Notes: generated by a model not told the origin, from the sequence alone. Positions 35,180-45,633 are shown, counted from the stretch's first letter. The stretch: DNA of 64,000 nt from Stutzerimonas kunmingensis (GCF_021432085.1 NZ_CP090366.1:1674001-1738000), one strand, 5' to 3'. Made by a program: numbers and translations.

Positions 35180-36954
35180 CGCGAGTTCTTCAGGCTTTCC
35201 ACGGTCAGCTCCAGCGCCTTGCGCATGTCCAGCCGTGCTGAGCGACCGACATCGCGATCATCCAGTCGATAGCCGCGCTCGGACGGCAGGATCGGCGCGG
35301 TAAGGTCATCCGCCTCGGCGGGCTCGAAATCCGAGTCGCGGCCGATGGTCATGGCGCTGCGGCGTAGCAGTTCACGCACCTGATCCGGCTCCAGCCCGGG
35401 ATTGACCGAAAGCATCGCACCCACCGCACCGGCGACCAGCGGCGTGGCATAGGAAGTGCCGCAGTGCACGTCGCCGCGCTGCTCGGGATCGAGAGTTGCT
35501 GCACGGGTGCAGGCGGCGGCGGTGATGTCCACGCGCATATCGACGTTGGATGATTTGCGCTTGCGTACGTAGTCGGGGTGCTCCACCGAGACCTTTTTCC
35601 GGTCGTTGCGCTCATGGCCGCCGACCACCAGCAGCTGCTCGGTGATGAACGAGGAGGGCAGTCGATAGTCGTCACGCCCGGAGTGGGCCGAGCCATTGCC
35701 GGCGGAGTTGATCACCAGCACGTCGGGATGTTCGCGGCGCAACCAGAGGAAGAATTCCTCCAGCAGCTCCTCGTAGCCGCTCATGGCAATTCCCGAGCGC
35801 AGCAGCGAATCCACCGGCTCGCCTTCCACATCCACCGTGCCAATGCGGTGGATGCCCCAACTCCAGTTGAGGATGCGCGCGCCGTCCTCCACCAGATTCA
35901 CCGAGGCCGCGACGTTGGCCGTGATGCCGGCGTCCGAGTTGCGCTCGACGATCACCTCGAAGCCCGGCCCGGTACCGTCCAATGCACTGAGAAAGCCCTG
36001 GTCGCGGGCATCGCTGGCATGGGCGGCGAGGATGCCGGCGACGCTGCTGCCGTGATTGTCCGGCCGGTCGGCGTCGCGGGCGTAGAGGCAGGTGCGCTGC
36101 TGCTGTGGATCGCAGGGTTCGAGGTACTCGGCGAAATGCGGTGCATCGAAGTCCACCGCGCGTTCGATGATGCCGATACGCACCGGCTGTTTTTCGCCGG
36201 CGCGCTGGCCGGCGGGAATGCGTTCGCGGTAGTAGTCCACCGCATCGAGGAAGCGGTTGGCGGCCCACTCGCGGTTCTGCGGACGCTTCTGATCCGCGGT
36301 CTTGCCGGTTTCCTGCTCGTCGTTCTCGGCAGCCGATTCCTCGATCACCACGGCATCCACACCCACCTCGCTGCCCAGGCGCAGCACCATGGCGTCGCGC
36401 TCGGTCAGGTCTTTCACTGGTAGGCGCAGCTGATAGGTGTTCAGCGGCGGTATGGCGCCGACGACTTCGGCACCGTACTTCTTGGCGAGCTGGCGCGCCT
36501 TGTCCAAGCCTTCGTGATCCTCCTCGATGATCAGGCTGACCAGGTCTACATAGGTGGTCAGGTCATCCATGTTGCGCGCCACTTCGTCGGGTTTGGCGGC
36601 GAGCACCTGGCTGCGACCGGCCGAGAGCCAGACCGGATTGCTGCGTAGCCCGTCGCGCTCAAGCCACAGCGGGCCGCTGCGCACCGCGTCCGCCGCAAGG
36701 ATCAGACGCAGCTGCTCACCGTCGCGCTGGAGCTTTTCGGCAGCCACTCGCTCGCCGTTGAGGTGCAGCTGCACCTCGCCACGGGGCAAACCTTTGGCGC
36801 TCAGGCACCAGCTCAGCGAATCTCCGGCAAAGAGGTCGCCGCAGCGCTTGAGCTGGGTGATGCGGATTGGATCTTCTGCAGCTACTGGAAGGGTGGCGAG
36901 GGCACTCAATAGCCCAAGGCCGAGGGTGAACAGGGCGCAAGCGCGTGCAGGCAT
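35176..36954 (-). CDS. Exported S8 (subtilisin-like) serine protease
   Basis: A 592-residue secreted or periplasmic protein with a signal peptide (FTLGLGLLSALATLPVAA). A region without a clear family match (about 30-230) is followed by an S8 peptidase fold (about 255-570). The catalytic His is His301 (NHGSSVAGI), Asn420 is the oxyanion residue (INSAGNGS) and the nucleophile is Ser501 (CGTSYATPLVAG). Where Asp is expected (I-D-S/T-G) the sequence reads IIERAVDFD, so Glu264 replaces it. The stop codon lies inside the inverted repeat at 35122-35179. It runs on the same strand as egtB-egtD, and its start is 4 bases from the egtD stop. Confidence 0.85.
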   Translation of the reverse strand: MPARACALFTLGLGLLSALATLPVAAEDPIRITQLKRCGDLFAGDSLSWCLSAKGLPRGEVQLHLNGERVAAEKLQRDGEQLRLILAADAVRSGPLWLERDGLRSNPVWLSAGRSQVLAAKPDEVARNMDDLTTYVDLVSLIIEEDHEGLDKARQLAKKYGAEVVGAIPPLNTYQLRLPVKDLTERDAMVLRLGSEVGVDAVVIEESAAENDEQETGKTADQKRPQNREWAANRFLDAVDYYRERIPAGQRAGEKQPVRIGIIERAVDFDAPHFAEYLEPCDPQQQRTCLYARDADRPDNHGSSVAGILAAHASDARDQGFLSALDGTGPGFEVIVERNSDAGITANVAASVNLVEDGARILNWSWGIHRIGTVDVEGEPVDSLLRSGIAMSGYEELLEEFFLWLRREHPDVLVINSAGNGSAHSGRDDYRLPSSFITEQLLVVGGHERNDRKKVSVEHPDYVRKRKSSNVDMRVDITAAACTRAATLDPEQRGDVHCGTSYATPLVAGAVGAMLSVNPGLEPDQVRELLRRSAMTIGRDSDFEPAEADDLTAPILPSERGYRLDDRDVGRSARLDMRKALELTVESLKNSR

Positions 36955-36957
36955 GGC

Positions 36958-37920
36958 TCAACGTCGCTCGAGGTAGTTGACGCTGAAAAGCCCGCGCCGG
37001 TCGGTCCACTGACCGCGACAGTCGAAGCCGGCGGCATCGGCCAGGGCAGCGAAGGATTCCAGCGTGTACTTGTAGGAGTTTTCCGTATGCAGGCTTTCCC
37101 CAGCATCGAAGTGGAAGCGCCGGCCTTCGATGGTCACGTCCTGCGCATCGGGGCTGATCAGGTGCATCTCGATGCGCGATTCGGCCTCGTTGAAGAAGGC
37201 GCGATGGACGAAGCGTGACGGGTCGATGTCGCTGTCCAGCTCGTTGCGGATGCGCTGCAGCAGGTTGAGGTTGAAGGCGGCTGTGACATGAGCGCGGTCG
37301 TTGTAGGCCGCTTCCAGCACCGCACGATCCTTGACCAGATCGACGCCGATCACCAGGCCGCCGCCGGCCGGCAGCACATCGTGCAAGCGCTGCAGAAAGG
37401 CCGCGGCCTCGCCTGGGGTGAAGTTGCCGATGCTGGAACCGGGGAAGAACATCAGCGGGTGCTCGCTGGAAAAATCATCCGGCAGGTTCAGCTCGTTGGA
37501 AAAGTCGGTACAGGCGGCATGCACCTCCAGCCACGGGTAGTCCGCCGCCAGCCGCTGGGTACTGCTGAGCAGGAAGTCCTCGGAGATGTCGATGCCCAGA
37601 TAGCTGGTCGGGTGCAGCGCCTCCAGCAGCAGGCGTACCTTGCGACTGGCACCGCTGCCCAGCTCGATCAGGTCGCTGTGAGGGCCGGCGATGTCGAGGA
37701 TGTCGTTGGCAGCCTCGGCGAGAATCTGCTCCTCAGTGCGGGTGATGTAGTACTCGGGCTGCTGGCAGATCTGCTCGAACAGCTCGGACCCGCGCCGATC
37801 ATAGAAGAACTTAGGCGAGGCCCATTTCGGGCTCGCGGCGAACCCGGCGAGGGTTTCGTCGCGCAGCGAGGCGTCGTGTGGCTGTTGCAGCTGATCGTGA
37901 AAGTGAATTGCCAGCGCCAT
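36958..37920 (-). CDS. egtD: L-histidine N-alpha-methyltransferase EgtD
   Basis: EgtD trimethylates histidine to hercynine using S-adenosylmethionine, the first step of ergothioneine synthesis. The 320-residue protein shows the family blocks KFFYDRRGSELFEQICQQPEYYITRTEEQIL, LIELGSGASRKVRLLL (SAM site), YLGIDISEDFL, FPGSSIGNFTPGEA and GVDLVKDRAVLEAAYND. The ATG at 37920 is 2 bases after the egtB stop codon, so the two are cotranscribed. The larger open frame reaching back to 38136 lies within egtB and is a shadow. Confidence 0.95.
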   Translation of the reverse strand: MALAIHFHDQLQQPHDASLRDETLAGFAASPKWASPKFFYDRRGSELFEQICQQPEYYITRTEEQILAEAANDILDIAGPHSDLIELGSGASRKVRLLLEALHPTSYLGIDISEDFLLSSTQRLAADYPWLEVHAACTDFSNELNLPDDFSSEHPLMFFPGSSIGNFTPGEAAAFLQRLHDVLPAGGGLVIGVDLVKDRAVLEAAYNDRAHVTAAFNLNLLQRIRNELDSDIDPSRFVHRAFFNEAESRIEMHLISPDAQDVTIEGRRFHFDAGESLHTENSYKYTLESFAALADAAGFDCRGQWTDRRGLFSVNYLERR

Positions 37921-37922
37921 GT

Positions 37923-39218
37923 TCAGAGCCCTCTGGCCAGGCGCAGCCCGGCGAACTGCCAGCGCATGGCCGGCTGGAAGAAGTTGCGGTAGGTGACCCG
38001 TAGGTGGGATTCCGGCGTGGCGCAGCAACCGCCACGCAAGACCATCTGGCCGGACATGAACTTGCCGTTGTACTCGCCGAGGCTGCCCTCCAGCGGGCGA
38101 AAACCCGGATAGGGCAGGTAGGCGCTGGCGGTCCACTCCCAGACATCGCCGAACAGCTGCCTCGGGCCGTCATGGCCGGGCGGCGCGGCGACCGGTTGCA
38201 GGTAGTCGCTTTCAAGGAAATTGCCGCGCAATGGCTGGTCGGCGGCGGCGACTTCCCATTCCGCTTCGCTCGGCAGCCGCGCACCGGCCCAGCGTGCGAA
38301 CGCATCGGCCTCGTAATAGCTGATGTGACAGACCGGTGCCTCCAGGTCCAGCGGGCGCAGACCACCAAGGGTCATCTCGTGCCAGCTGGCGTCCTCGCGC
38401 AGCCAGTACAGCGGAGCGTTCCAGCCGGCCTGCTGGATCAGGTCCCAGCCGTCCGACAGCCACAGCTCCGGGCGGGCATAACCGCCGTCAGTGATGAACG
38501 ACAGGTATTCGCGGTTGCTCACCAATCGTTCGGCAAGCTGGAAATCCTCGACGAACTGGCGATGTCGCGGGGTTTCGCAATCGAAGGCGAAATCGCTGCC
38601 GGCATGCCCGATGTGCTGCACACCGCCGGCGTATTCATGCCAGCGCGGGCGCTCGGGGCTGCTGGGCCGGGGCTGGGCGAGATCGTCGCGATAAACCGGG
38701 TGCAGCGGGTTCTGCGCGAGGATGTGCTTGATGTCCATCAGCAGCAGTTCCTGGTGCTGCTGCTCATGCTGCAGGCCGAGGCCGACGCGGCGGACGATTT
38801 CGGCAGCCTGCTCGCGCGGCGGATTGCTCAGCAGTTCGCCCATGGCCTGGTCGACGTGGCGGCGATAGCGATAGATCTCGTCCACTCCCGGGCGGGACAG
38901 CACACCGCGCCGTGCCCGCGAAAAGGGCAGGCCATGGGTCTGGTAGTAGGAGTTGAACAGGTAGTCGTAGGCCTCGTTCAGCCGCCGGTAACCAGGCAGA
39001 TAAGGCAATAGCAGAAAGGTCTCGAAGAACCAGCTGACGTGCGCCAAGTGCCATTTCGGCGGGCTGACTTCCGGCGTGCTCTGGATGACGTAATCCTCGA
39101 CCTGCAGCGGCGTGCAGATCGCCTCGCTGGTGGCGCGTACCTGCCGGTAACGCTGCAGCAACAGGTCGAGTTCGGCGAGTACCGGATGCGAATGTGGCTG
39201 CTCTGCCAGGTTGCCCAT
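37923..39218 (-). CDS. egtB: Ergothioneine biosynthesis protein EgtB
   Basis: EgtB is a non-heme iron enzyme that joins hercynine to a thiol donor to make a sulfoxide. The 431-residue protein has the N-terminal DinB-like domain with iron-binding His residues (YVIQSTPEVSPPKWHLAHVSWFFE, LQHEQQHQELLLMDIKH). Its C-terminal FGE-sulfatase fold has EWTASAYLPYPGFRP, and RLPSEAEWEVAA comes before it. It ends MRWQFAGLRLARGL. The ATG at 39218 was chosen because the conserved sequence starts there. egtA, egtC and egtE are not in this window. Confidence 0.94.
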   Translation of the reverse strand: MGNLAEQPHSHPVLAELDLLLQRYRQVRATSEAICTPLQVEDYVIQSTPEVSPPKWHLAHVSWFFETFLLLPYLPGYRRLNEAYDYLFNSYYQTHGLPFSRARRGVLSRPGVDEIYRYRRHVDQAMGELLSNPPREQAAEIVRRVGLGLQHEQQHQELLLMDIKHILAQNPLHPVYRDDLAQPRPSSPERPRWHEYAGGVQHIGHAGSDFAFDCETPRHRQFVEDFQLAERLVSNREYLSFITDGGYARPELWLSDGWDLIQQAGWNAPLYWLREDASWHEMTLGGLRPLDLEAPVCHISYYEADAFARWAGARLPSEAEWEVAAADQPLRGNFLESDYLQPVAAPPGHDGPRQLFGDVWEWTASAYLPYPGFRPLEGSLGEYNGKFMSGQMVLRGGCCATPESHLRVTYRNFFQPAMRWQFAGLRLARGL

Positions 39219-39367
39219 GGCTGTCCCCCTCGGGTTTGACGACCGAAACGGCCTCCCATAGCGACCCGGCGCAGCGGGCAAAAGTTTCTGCCGGCCGGCC
39301 CGGCAAAGTTGAAGAAGAACCGGCGGCGCCCTGGTCACTCTGTATGAGCAAAGCAGGGGATCGAACC

Positions 39368-40183
39368 ATGCGAAAGTTGTCAGTTTTGGGTTCCGCAGCG
39401 CTGTTGGCTGCCTGCGGGCAACACAATACGGCGTCCTACACCGACGCCGCGGGCGCGCCGAAAAGCGCCGAGACGCGCACCCTCGAGGCCGGCGCAAAGC
39501 TGTTGCAGGGCAAGGCGCCGCTGAATGCTGTGAGCGCTTACCTCAACGGCTTTCACTTCTATAACGGCGACATGGACGGGCAAATGGAGGCCCACCACTA
39601 CGTCACGCGGCTGAACGAGGACGTGATGCAGGCGCTGATCTACGACGGCAATGGCAGCGATGCCAAGCTCATGGGCGTCGAATACATCATCAGCGCGCGC
39701 CTGTTCGCGACACTGCCCGACGATGAGAAGATGCTCTGGCACAGCCACGATTACGAGGTGAAGTCCGGCGCGCTGGTCGCCCCCGGCCTGCCGCAGGTCG
39801 CGGAAAAGCAGCTGATGGAACAGGTGGTCAGCACCTATGGCAAGACGTGGCACACCTGGCATACCGACCGCGACAAGGAACTGCCCTATGGAATTCCGGC
39901 GCTGATGATGGGATTTACCGCGGATGGCCAGCTGGACCCGGCGCTGGAACAGGCCCGTGACGACCGTCTCGACGTGGATACCCAGGCGATCCGTCGCAGT
40001 CGCGAGTCGATCCCGCAGCCGACGGTCGATCCGGCGGCAAATGCCTGGGAGAAAGGTGAAGTGATTCAGCTGCAGCGGGTGCGGGGGGCCGGCGAGCATC
40101 GCCACGGCGATGGGGCCGGACGGGCGGAAATCATCGAGTCGGGACGCCTGCAACAACAGCAACAGCGCAGCGATGAACGCTGA
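39368..40183 (+). CDS. DUF1264 (oil-body-like) lipoprotein
   Basis: A 271-residue exported lipoprotein. Signal peptide and lipobox are clear: LGSAALLAACG, with the Cys followed by Gly-Gln. The rest matches DUF1264, the family shared with plant oil-body-associated proteins: YLNGFHFYNGDMDGQMEAHHYVTRLNEDV, CDS-central VEYIISARLF, LWHSHDYEVKSG and WHTWHTDRDKELPYGIPALMMGFT. The function is not known in bacteria. The ATG at 39368 follows AGGGGATC. It is divergent from egtB and convergent with an SDR gene that ends 3 bases away. The C-terminal Gln-rich tail (LQQQQQRSDER) is unusual. Confidence 0.86.
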   Translation: MRKLSVLGSAALLAACGQHNTASYTDAAGAPKSAETRTLEAGAKLLQGKAPLNAVSAYLNGFHFYNGDMDGQMEAHHYVTRLNEDVMQALIYDGNGSDAKLMGVEYIISARLFATLPDDEKMLWHSHDYEVKSGALVAPGLPQVAEKQLMEQVVSTYGKTWHTWHTDRDKELPYGIPALMMGFTADGQLDPALEQARDDRLDVDTQAIRRSRESIPQPTVDPAANAWEKGEVIQLQRVRGAGEHRHGDGAGRAEIIESGRLQQQQQRSDER

Positions 40184-40185
40184 GG

Positions 40186-40881
40186 TTACTGATCGCCGTC
40201 GACCGGGGGCGTCGGGCGAATCAGGATTTCGTTGACGTCGACATGGGCCGGCTGCGACAGGGCATAGACCACTGCGCGGCCGACATCCTCCGGTTGCAGG
40301 GCATAGGCTGGCGGCTTGTCGAACAGCGGCGTGTCGACCATGCCCGGCTCGATCAGAGTGACTCGCACACCGCTGCCGCGCAGTTCTTCGCGCACGCTCA
40401 GACCCATCCCGGTCACCGCCCATTTGCTGGCGCTGTACATCGAACCAGGAATGACGAAGCGCCCGGCTGCCGAGCCGGTGAGCAGCAGATGACCGCGGCT
40501 GGCCTTCAAGGCGGCCAGCGTGCAGCGCAGGGTCAGGCCAACGCCGTAGACGTTGGTCAGCAGCATGGTTTTCCAGACTTCGGGATCGGCGCCGCTGAAA
40601 CCGCCGTCGCTGCCGGGGATGCCGGCGTTGGCGTAGACGGCATCGAGCTGGCCGTAGTGATCGAGCACGCGTTGCACCATGGCTTGCTGCTCGGCGTAAT
40701 CGGTCACGTCGCAGCGAATGGCGAGGGCGCGCTGCGGCCCGATTTCATCGACCAGATGCTGCAGCTTGTCCTCGGAGCGCGCGGCGAGCGCCAGCCGGTA
40801 GCCGGCCGCCGCTGCCAGGCGTGCGGTTGCCGCGCCGATACCGGATGAGGCGCCGGTGATCAGCAGCACGTGGTCGCTCAT
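40186..40881 (-). CDS. SDR family oxidoreductase
   Basis: A 231-residue short-chain dehydrogenase. It has TGASSGIGAATARLAAA at the N terminus (cofactor loop) and NAGIPGSDGGF, then the catalytic Ser/Tyr/Lys in LLTGSAAGRFVIPGSMYSASKWAVTGM. It resembles the NADP-dependent 3-hydroxy acid dehydrogenase (YdfG) type of SDR. The substrate cannot be told. The gene starts 10 bases after the stop of the next upstream gene on the same strand, so they form a short operon. Confidence 0.92.
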   Translation of the reverse strand: MSDHVLLITGASSGIGAATARLAAAAGYRLALAARSEDKLQHLVDEIGPQRALAIRCDVTDYAEQQAMVQRVLDHYGQLDAVYANAGIPGSDGGFSGADPEVWKTMLLTNVYGVGLTLRCTLAALKASRGHLLLTGSAAGRFVIPGSMYSASKWAVTGMGLSVREELRGSGVRVTLIEPGMVDTPLFDKPPAYALQPEDVGRAVVYALSQPAHVDVNEILIRPTPPVDGDQ

Positions 40882-40890
40882 GGCCGCTCC

Positions 40891-41196
40891 TCAGTAGTTC
40901 GGCGTGGTTTCCGGAATGGCGCTGTCGTCGGTGATGAACGGCATGCTCCAGGGTTCGAGGGTGCAACCCTTGTCGATCAGCTCCTGACGGGTCTGCTCGA
41001 TCACCTGTGCCATGCGCAGCGGGTCGGCGTAGTCGCGCACCTGCGCCACGCGGGTGATTTCCTCGCCGCTGCCGTTCATCACGGTGAAGCCGAAGCTGTC
41101 GTCCTCGGGGTTGGCGCTGGTCACGCAACCACAGGGCAGGAAGGCTTCCGAGGCCAGTTGCATGGCGTTGTCGAGGCTGAGCGGGGTGGTGGTCAT
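40891..41196 (-). CDS. Hypothetical protein, possible DUF1652 relative
   Basis: A 101-residue soluble protein. ASEAFLPCGCVTSANPEDDSFGFTVMNGSGEEITRV and MAQVIEQTRQELIDKGC recall the DUF1652 proteins common in Pseudomonas (short acidic proteins with a Cys-x-Cys segment and a C-terminal helix), but this is only a resemblance. The start at 41196 was chosen over the ATG at 41202 because the GGAG ribosome site sits 6 bases before 41196. It is in a short operon with the SDR gene and is divergent from lhr. Confidence 0.6.
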   Translation of the reverse strand: MTTTPLSLDNAMQLASEAFLPCGCVTSANPEDDSFGFTVMNGSGEEITRVAQVRDYADPLRMAQVIEQTRQELIDKGCTLEPWSMPFITDDSAIPETTPNY

Positions 41197-41313
41197 GGTC
41201 ATCTCCGTTGCGTTGCGGATGTTTCAAGTTGACCGCCATATCCCATGGCCGTTTCCCGACCGCCGACCGGCTGTCGCTTGTGCAAAGGCCGGGGCGCCAC
41301 CATATTCATCGGC

Positions 41314-44300
41314 ATGACCACGTCATCCGTCGATCCGCTTGGCCGTTTCCACCCCGCCGTGGCGGGCTGGTTTTCCCGCAGCTTTCCCGCACTGACGCCG
41401 GCCCAGGCGGCTGCCTGGCCCCTTATTCGTGCCGGTCGTTCGACCCTGGTGGCCGCGCCGACTGGCTCGGGCAAGACGCTGACCGCATTTCTCGCCGCCA
41501 TCGATGACCTGGTGCAGCAGGGGCTGGCCGAGGGCGGCCTGGCCGACGCGACGCGCGTGCTCTATGTCTCGCCATTGAAGGCCTTGTCCAACGACATCCA
41601 TATCAACCTGGAGGAGCCGCTCGCCGGGATCACCGCGGAGCTGGCGCGTCTGGGGCTACCAGCGCTGGAAATCCGCACCGCGGTGCGTACCGGCGACACG
41701 CCGCAGGCCGAGCGCAACGCCATGCGCAAGCGCGTCCCGCATATCCTCGTCACCACGCCGGAATCGCTCTATGTGCTGCTCGGCTCGGCGTCTGGGCGCG
41801 AAATGCTCGCCGATGTGCAGAGCGTGATCGTCGACGAGATTCACGCCATCGCCGGCAACAAGCGTGGCAGCCATCTGGCGCTGTCGCTGGAGCGACTGGA
41901 AGCGCTCTGCAATCGGCCGCTGGTGCGGGTCGGCCTGTCGGCGACGCAGAAGCCGATCGATGCGGTGGCGCGCTTTCTGGTCGGCGTCGAGCGACCGTGC
42001 GAGATTGTCGACATCGGCCATGGCCGCGCCCGCGACCTGGCGCTGGAAGTGCCGCCGGTGCCGCTGGAGGCGGTGATGAGCAACGACGCCTGGGCGCTGG
42101 TCTACGACCGCTTCGCGGCACTGGCTGGCGAGCATCGCACCACGCTGGTGTTCGTCAACACGCGGCGCATGGCCGAGCGCACCACCCGCCACCTGGCCGA
42201 GCGGTTGGGTGCAGAGGTGGTCGCTGCGCATCACGGCAGTCTGGCCCGCGAACAGCGGCTGAGCGCCGAGCAGAAGCTCAAGCGCGGAGAGTTGCGGGTG
42301 CTGGTGGCCACTGCCTCGCTGGAGCTGGGTATCGACATCGGTGATGTCGAGCTGGTCTGCCAGCTGGGATCGCCACGCTCGATTTCGGCTTTCCTGCAGC
42401 GGGTCGGGCGCGCCGGGCACCAGGTCGCCGGGGTGTCCAAGGGGCGGCTGTTTCCCAGCTCCCGCGACGACCTGATCGAGTGTGCCGCGCTGCTCGACGC
42501 CGTGCGTCGTGGCGAGCTGGACACGCTGAATATCCCGCACGCGCCGCTGGATGTGCTGGCGCAGCAGATCGTCGCGGAGGTGGCCTGTCGGGAATGGGAG
42601 GAGGAAACGTTGCTCCAGCTGTTCCGCCGCGCGATGCCCTATGCCGCGGTCGACGACGCGACCTTCCAGGCACTGCTGCGAATGCTCGCCGAGGGCTATA
42701 CGACCCGCCACGGAACCCGCGGCGCCTATCTGCACCGTGATCTCGCGACGCGCAGCCTGCGTGGCCGGCGCGGTGGCCGGCTGACCGCACTGACCTCCGG
42801 CGGCACCATCGCCGACAACGCCGACTATGCCGTGCTGCTGGAGCCGCAGGGGCTGAATATCGGCACGGTGAACGAGGACTTCGCGGTGGAGAGCCTGGCC
42901 GGCGATGTGTTCCAGCTGGGTAACACCTCGTATCGCATCCTCAAGATCGAGTCCGGGCGGGTGCGTGTCGAAGATGCTCAGGGCATGCCGCCGAGCATTC
43001 CCTTCTGGCTGGGCGAGGCGCCAGGGCGCAGCGACGAGCTGTCCTTTGCCGTGGCGCGGCTGCGTGACGAGATCGATCAACGGTTGGCTGAGGGGGCGGC
43101 GGTGGGCAGGGTGGACCTGTCGCCCGCCATCGATTGGCTTACCGGCACCCTTGGCCTGGCGGAAACCGCCGCGCGACAGATCGTCGAATACCTGGCGCGT
43201 GCCCGCTCCGCACTTGGCGCCTTGCCGACTCAGCAGCGGCTGGTGATGGAGCGCTTCTTCGACGAGTCCGGCGGCACCCAGCTGGTCATTCACTCGCCCT
43301 ATGGCAGCCGCATCAATCGCGCCTGGGGGCTGGCACTGCGCAAGCGCTTCTGCCGCACCTTCAACTTCGAGCTGCAGGCGGCGGCCACCGAGGACGCCAT
43401 CATTCTTTCGCTGTCCACCAGTCACAGCTTTCCGCTGGCGGAAGTCTGGCGCTACCTGCATTCGGCCAGCGCCGAGCAGGTGCTGATCCAGGCACTGCTG
43501 GATGCGCCGCTGTTCGGTGTGCGCTGGCGCTGGATCGCCACCACGGCACTGGCGTTGCCGCGCATGGCCGGCGGACGCAAGGTCGCGCCGCAGCTACAGC
43601 GAATGAAGAGCGACGATCTGCTGGCCACGGTCTTTCCCGACCAGGTTGCCTGCCTGGAAAACATCGTCGGCGAGCGCGAGATTCCCGATCATCCGCTTGT
43701 ACGCCAGACACTCGATGACTGCCTGCACGAGGCTATGGATAGCGAAGGCTGGCTCGTGCTGTTGCGGCGCATGGAGGGCGGCGAGGTCGAACTGCTGGCG
43801 CGTGATCTGCCCGCGCCGTCGCCGCTGGCCATGGAGATTCTCGGCGCGCGGCCTTACGCCTTTCTCGACGATGCGCCGCTGGAAGAGCGCCGCACCCAGG
43901 CGGTGCTCGCGCGGCGCTGGAGCGATCCGGAGTCGGCTGACGATCTGGGCGCGCTGGACCCGGAAGCGATCGCCGCCGTGTGTGAGGAGGCCTGGCCCGA
44001 GGCGCGCAGTGCCGACGAGTTGCACGAGGCGCTGACAGCGCTCGGTTGCATTGCCGAAGCCGAGACCGTCGCACAGTCGCAATGGGGCGAATGGCTGGCC
44101 GAACTGGCCCGTGGCGGCCGCGCGACGCGCATGGAGGTGGCGCACGACCGCTTCCTCTGGTTGCCGCTCGAGCGCCTGATGCTGCTGCGCGCGGTCTATC
44201 CGCAGGCCCCGTTCCAGCCGCATCTGCAGGCGCCCGGCGGCTACGATCAGCCAATCGAGGAAGAGGCTGCACTGGTCGAGCTGATTCGTGCGCGGCTGAG

Positions 44301-45633
44301 CGGCTTCGGCCCGCTGCCGGTGGCGTTGATCGCGCGGCCGCTGGCGTTGCCGGCCTCTGCCGTCGCGGCGGCGCTGGTCCGTCTGGAAAGCCAGGGTTAC
44401 GTGATGCGCGGGCGTTTCAGCGCTGGCGCAGTGGAGGAGGAGTGGTGCGAGCGGCATCTGCTGGCGCGTATCCATCGCTACACGGTCAAGCGCCTGCGGC
44501 GGGAGATCGAGCCGGTCGAACGTGTCGATTTCATGCGCTTTCTTGCTGACTGGCAGCATCTTTCCGCGACCACGCGCATGCAGGGGCGCGAGGCGCTGGC
44601 CACTGTCGTCGAACAGCTGGAGGGCTTTCAGGCCGCCGCCGCAGCGTGGGAGGCCGATCTCTTGCCTGCGCGCCTGAAGGATTATGGCGGCACCTGGCTG
44701 GACGAGCTGTGCCGCTCCGGTCGCATTGTCTGGACGCGGCTGGCCGGGCGACTCAGGGCCGGCGGCGGGCCGGTGCGCGGCACGCCGATCGTGCTGCTGC
44801 CGCGGCGCCAGTTACCGACCTGGTATGCACTGGCCAGCGACGCGCCGGCGCCGGAACTGTCTTCACGGGCACAGCGGGTGTTCGAATGCCTGAACGCCCA
44901 GGGCGCGCTGTTCTTCGATGAGCTGCAGCACGACGCGCATCTGCTGCGCAGCGAACTGGAGGATGCCCTTGGCGAGCTGGTGGCGGTGGGTTTGGTGAAC
45001 GCCGACAGCTTTGCCGGTCTGCGCGCATTGCTGGCGCCGGCGAGCAAGCGCTCGCGCACGGCCCGGCGAAGCCGCGGGGGTGCCTTTATCGGCGGGATGG
45101 ATGACGCCGGCCGCTGGGCACTGGTGCGCAAGTCTGGAGCGGGCGAAGAGGAGGCAAGAACACCAGCGTTCGATGCAGAGGCACTGGAGCACATTGCCCG
45201 TGTGCTGCTGCGCCGTTACGGCGTGGTGTGCTGGCGCCTGCTGGCGCGTGAAGCGGACTGGTTGCCGCCCTGGCGCGACCTGCTGCGGGTCTACCATCGG
45301 CTGGAAGCCCGTGGCGAGATTCGCGGCGGGCGCTTTGTTGAGGCGGTGGCGGGCGAGCAGTTCGCTCTGCCGGAGGCGCTTGGCTTGCTGCGCGAGGTGC
45401 GCAAGCGGCCGCTGGCCGGCGAGATGCTGGCGGTGTCCGCGGTCGATCCGTTCAATCAGCTCGGCACCTTGTTGCCGGGCGCCAGGGTGCCGGCCCTGGC
45501 GGCAAATCGGATCCTTTTTCGCGACGGGTTGCCGGTGGCTGTGCTGGCGGCGGGCAAGCCGCAATGGCTGGTCGAACTGGACGAGGATGCCCAGCGCGAG
45601 GCGCGCCGCCTGCTGACGCCGGCCAGACGCTGA
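41314..45633 (+). CDS. lhr: Large ATP-dependent helicase Lhr
   Basis: A 1439-residue superfamily 2 helicase. Visible motifs are Walker [21 protein letters not shown], Walker [24 protein letters not shown], motif III GLSATQ, and motif [14 protein letters not shown]. An Lhr-specific winged-helix and C-terminal extension follow (to about residue 1439). The E. coli protein of 1538 residues acts on RNA-DNA hybrids and repairs some DNA lesions. The start at [12 protein letters not shown] (41314) was chosen because 23 codons upstream of it (from 41245) look like noise. It is a single gene with no close neighbour on its strand. Confidence 0.94.
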   Translation: MTTSSVDPLGRFHPAVAGWFSRSFPALTPAQAAAWPLIRAGRSTLVAAPTGSGKTLTAFLAAIDDLVQQGLAEGGLADATRVLYVSPLKALSNDIHINLEEPLAGITAELARLGLPALEIRTAVRTGDTPQAERNAMRKRVPHILVTTPESLYVLLGSASGREMLADVQSVIVDEIHAIAGNKRGSHLALSLERLEALCNRPLVRVGLSATQKPIDAVARFLVGVERPCEIVDIGHGRARDLALEVPPVPLEAVMSNDAWALVYDRFAALAGEHRTTLVFVNTRRMAERTTRHLAERLGAEVVAAHHGSLAREQRLSAEQKLKRGELRVLVATASLELGIDIGDVELVCQLGSPRSISAFLQRVGRAGHQVAGVSKGRLFPSSRDDLIECAALLDAVRRGELDTLNIPHAPLDVLAQQIVAEVACREWEEETLLQLFRRAMPYAAVDDATFQALLRMLAEGYTTRHGTRGAYLHRDLATRSLRGRRGGRLTALTSGGTIADNADYAVLLEPQGLNIGTVNEDFAVESLAGDVFQLGNTSYRILKIESGRVRVEDAQGMPPSIPFWLGEAPGRSDELSFAVARLRDEIDQRLAEGAAVGRVDLSPAIDWLTGTLGLAETAARQIVEYLARARSALGALPTQQRLVMERFFDESGGTQLVIHSPYGSRINRAWGLALRKRFCRTFNFELQAAATEDAIILSLSTSHSFPLAEVWRYLHSASAEQVLIQALLDAPLFGVRWRWIATTALALPRMAGGRKVAPQLQRMKSDDLLATVFPDQVACLENIVGEREIPDHPLVRQTLDDCLHEAMDSEGWLVLLRRMEGGEVELLARDLPAPSPLAMEILGARPYAFLDDAPLEERRTQAVLARRWSDPESADDLGALDPEAIAAVCEEAWPEARSADELHEALTALGCIAEAETVAQSQWGEWLAELARGGRATRMEVAHDRFLWLPLERLMLLRAVYPQAPFQPHLQAPGGYDQPIEEEAALVELIRARLSGFGPLPVALIARPLALPASAVAAALVRLESQGYVMRGRFSAGAVEEEWCERHLLARIHRYTVKRLRREIEPVERVDFMRFLADWQHLSATTRMQGREALATVVEQLEGFQAAAAAWEADLLPARLKDYGGTWLDELCRSGRIVWTRLAGRLRAGGGPVRGTPIVLLPRRQLPTWYALASDAPAPELSSRAQRVFECLNAQGALFFDELQHDAHLLRSELEDALGELVAVGLVNADSFAGLRALLAPASKRSRTARRSRGGAFIGGMDDAGRWALVRKSGAGEEEARTPAFDAEALEHIARVLLRRYGVVCWRLLAREADWLPPWRDLLRVYHRLEARGEIRGGRFVEAVAGEQFALPEALGLLREVRKRPLAGEMLAVSAVDPFNQLGTLLPGARVPALAANRILFRDGLPVAVLAAGKPQWLVELDEDAQREARRLLTPARR

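Noticed and set aside
41656..43461. 601-codon open frame on the minus strand
   Set aside because: It overlaps the helicase domain of lhr, which is a clear gene. The translation is Gln/Arg/Ala-rich and without family features.
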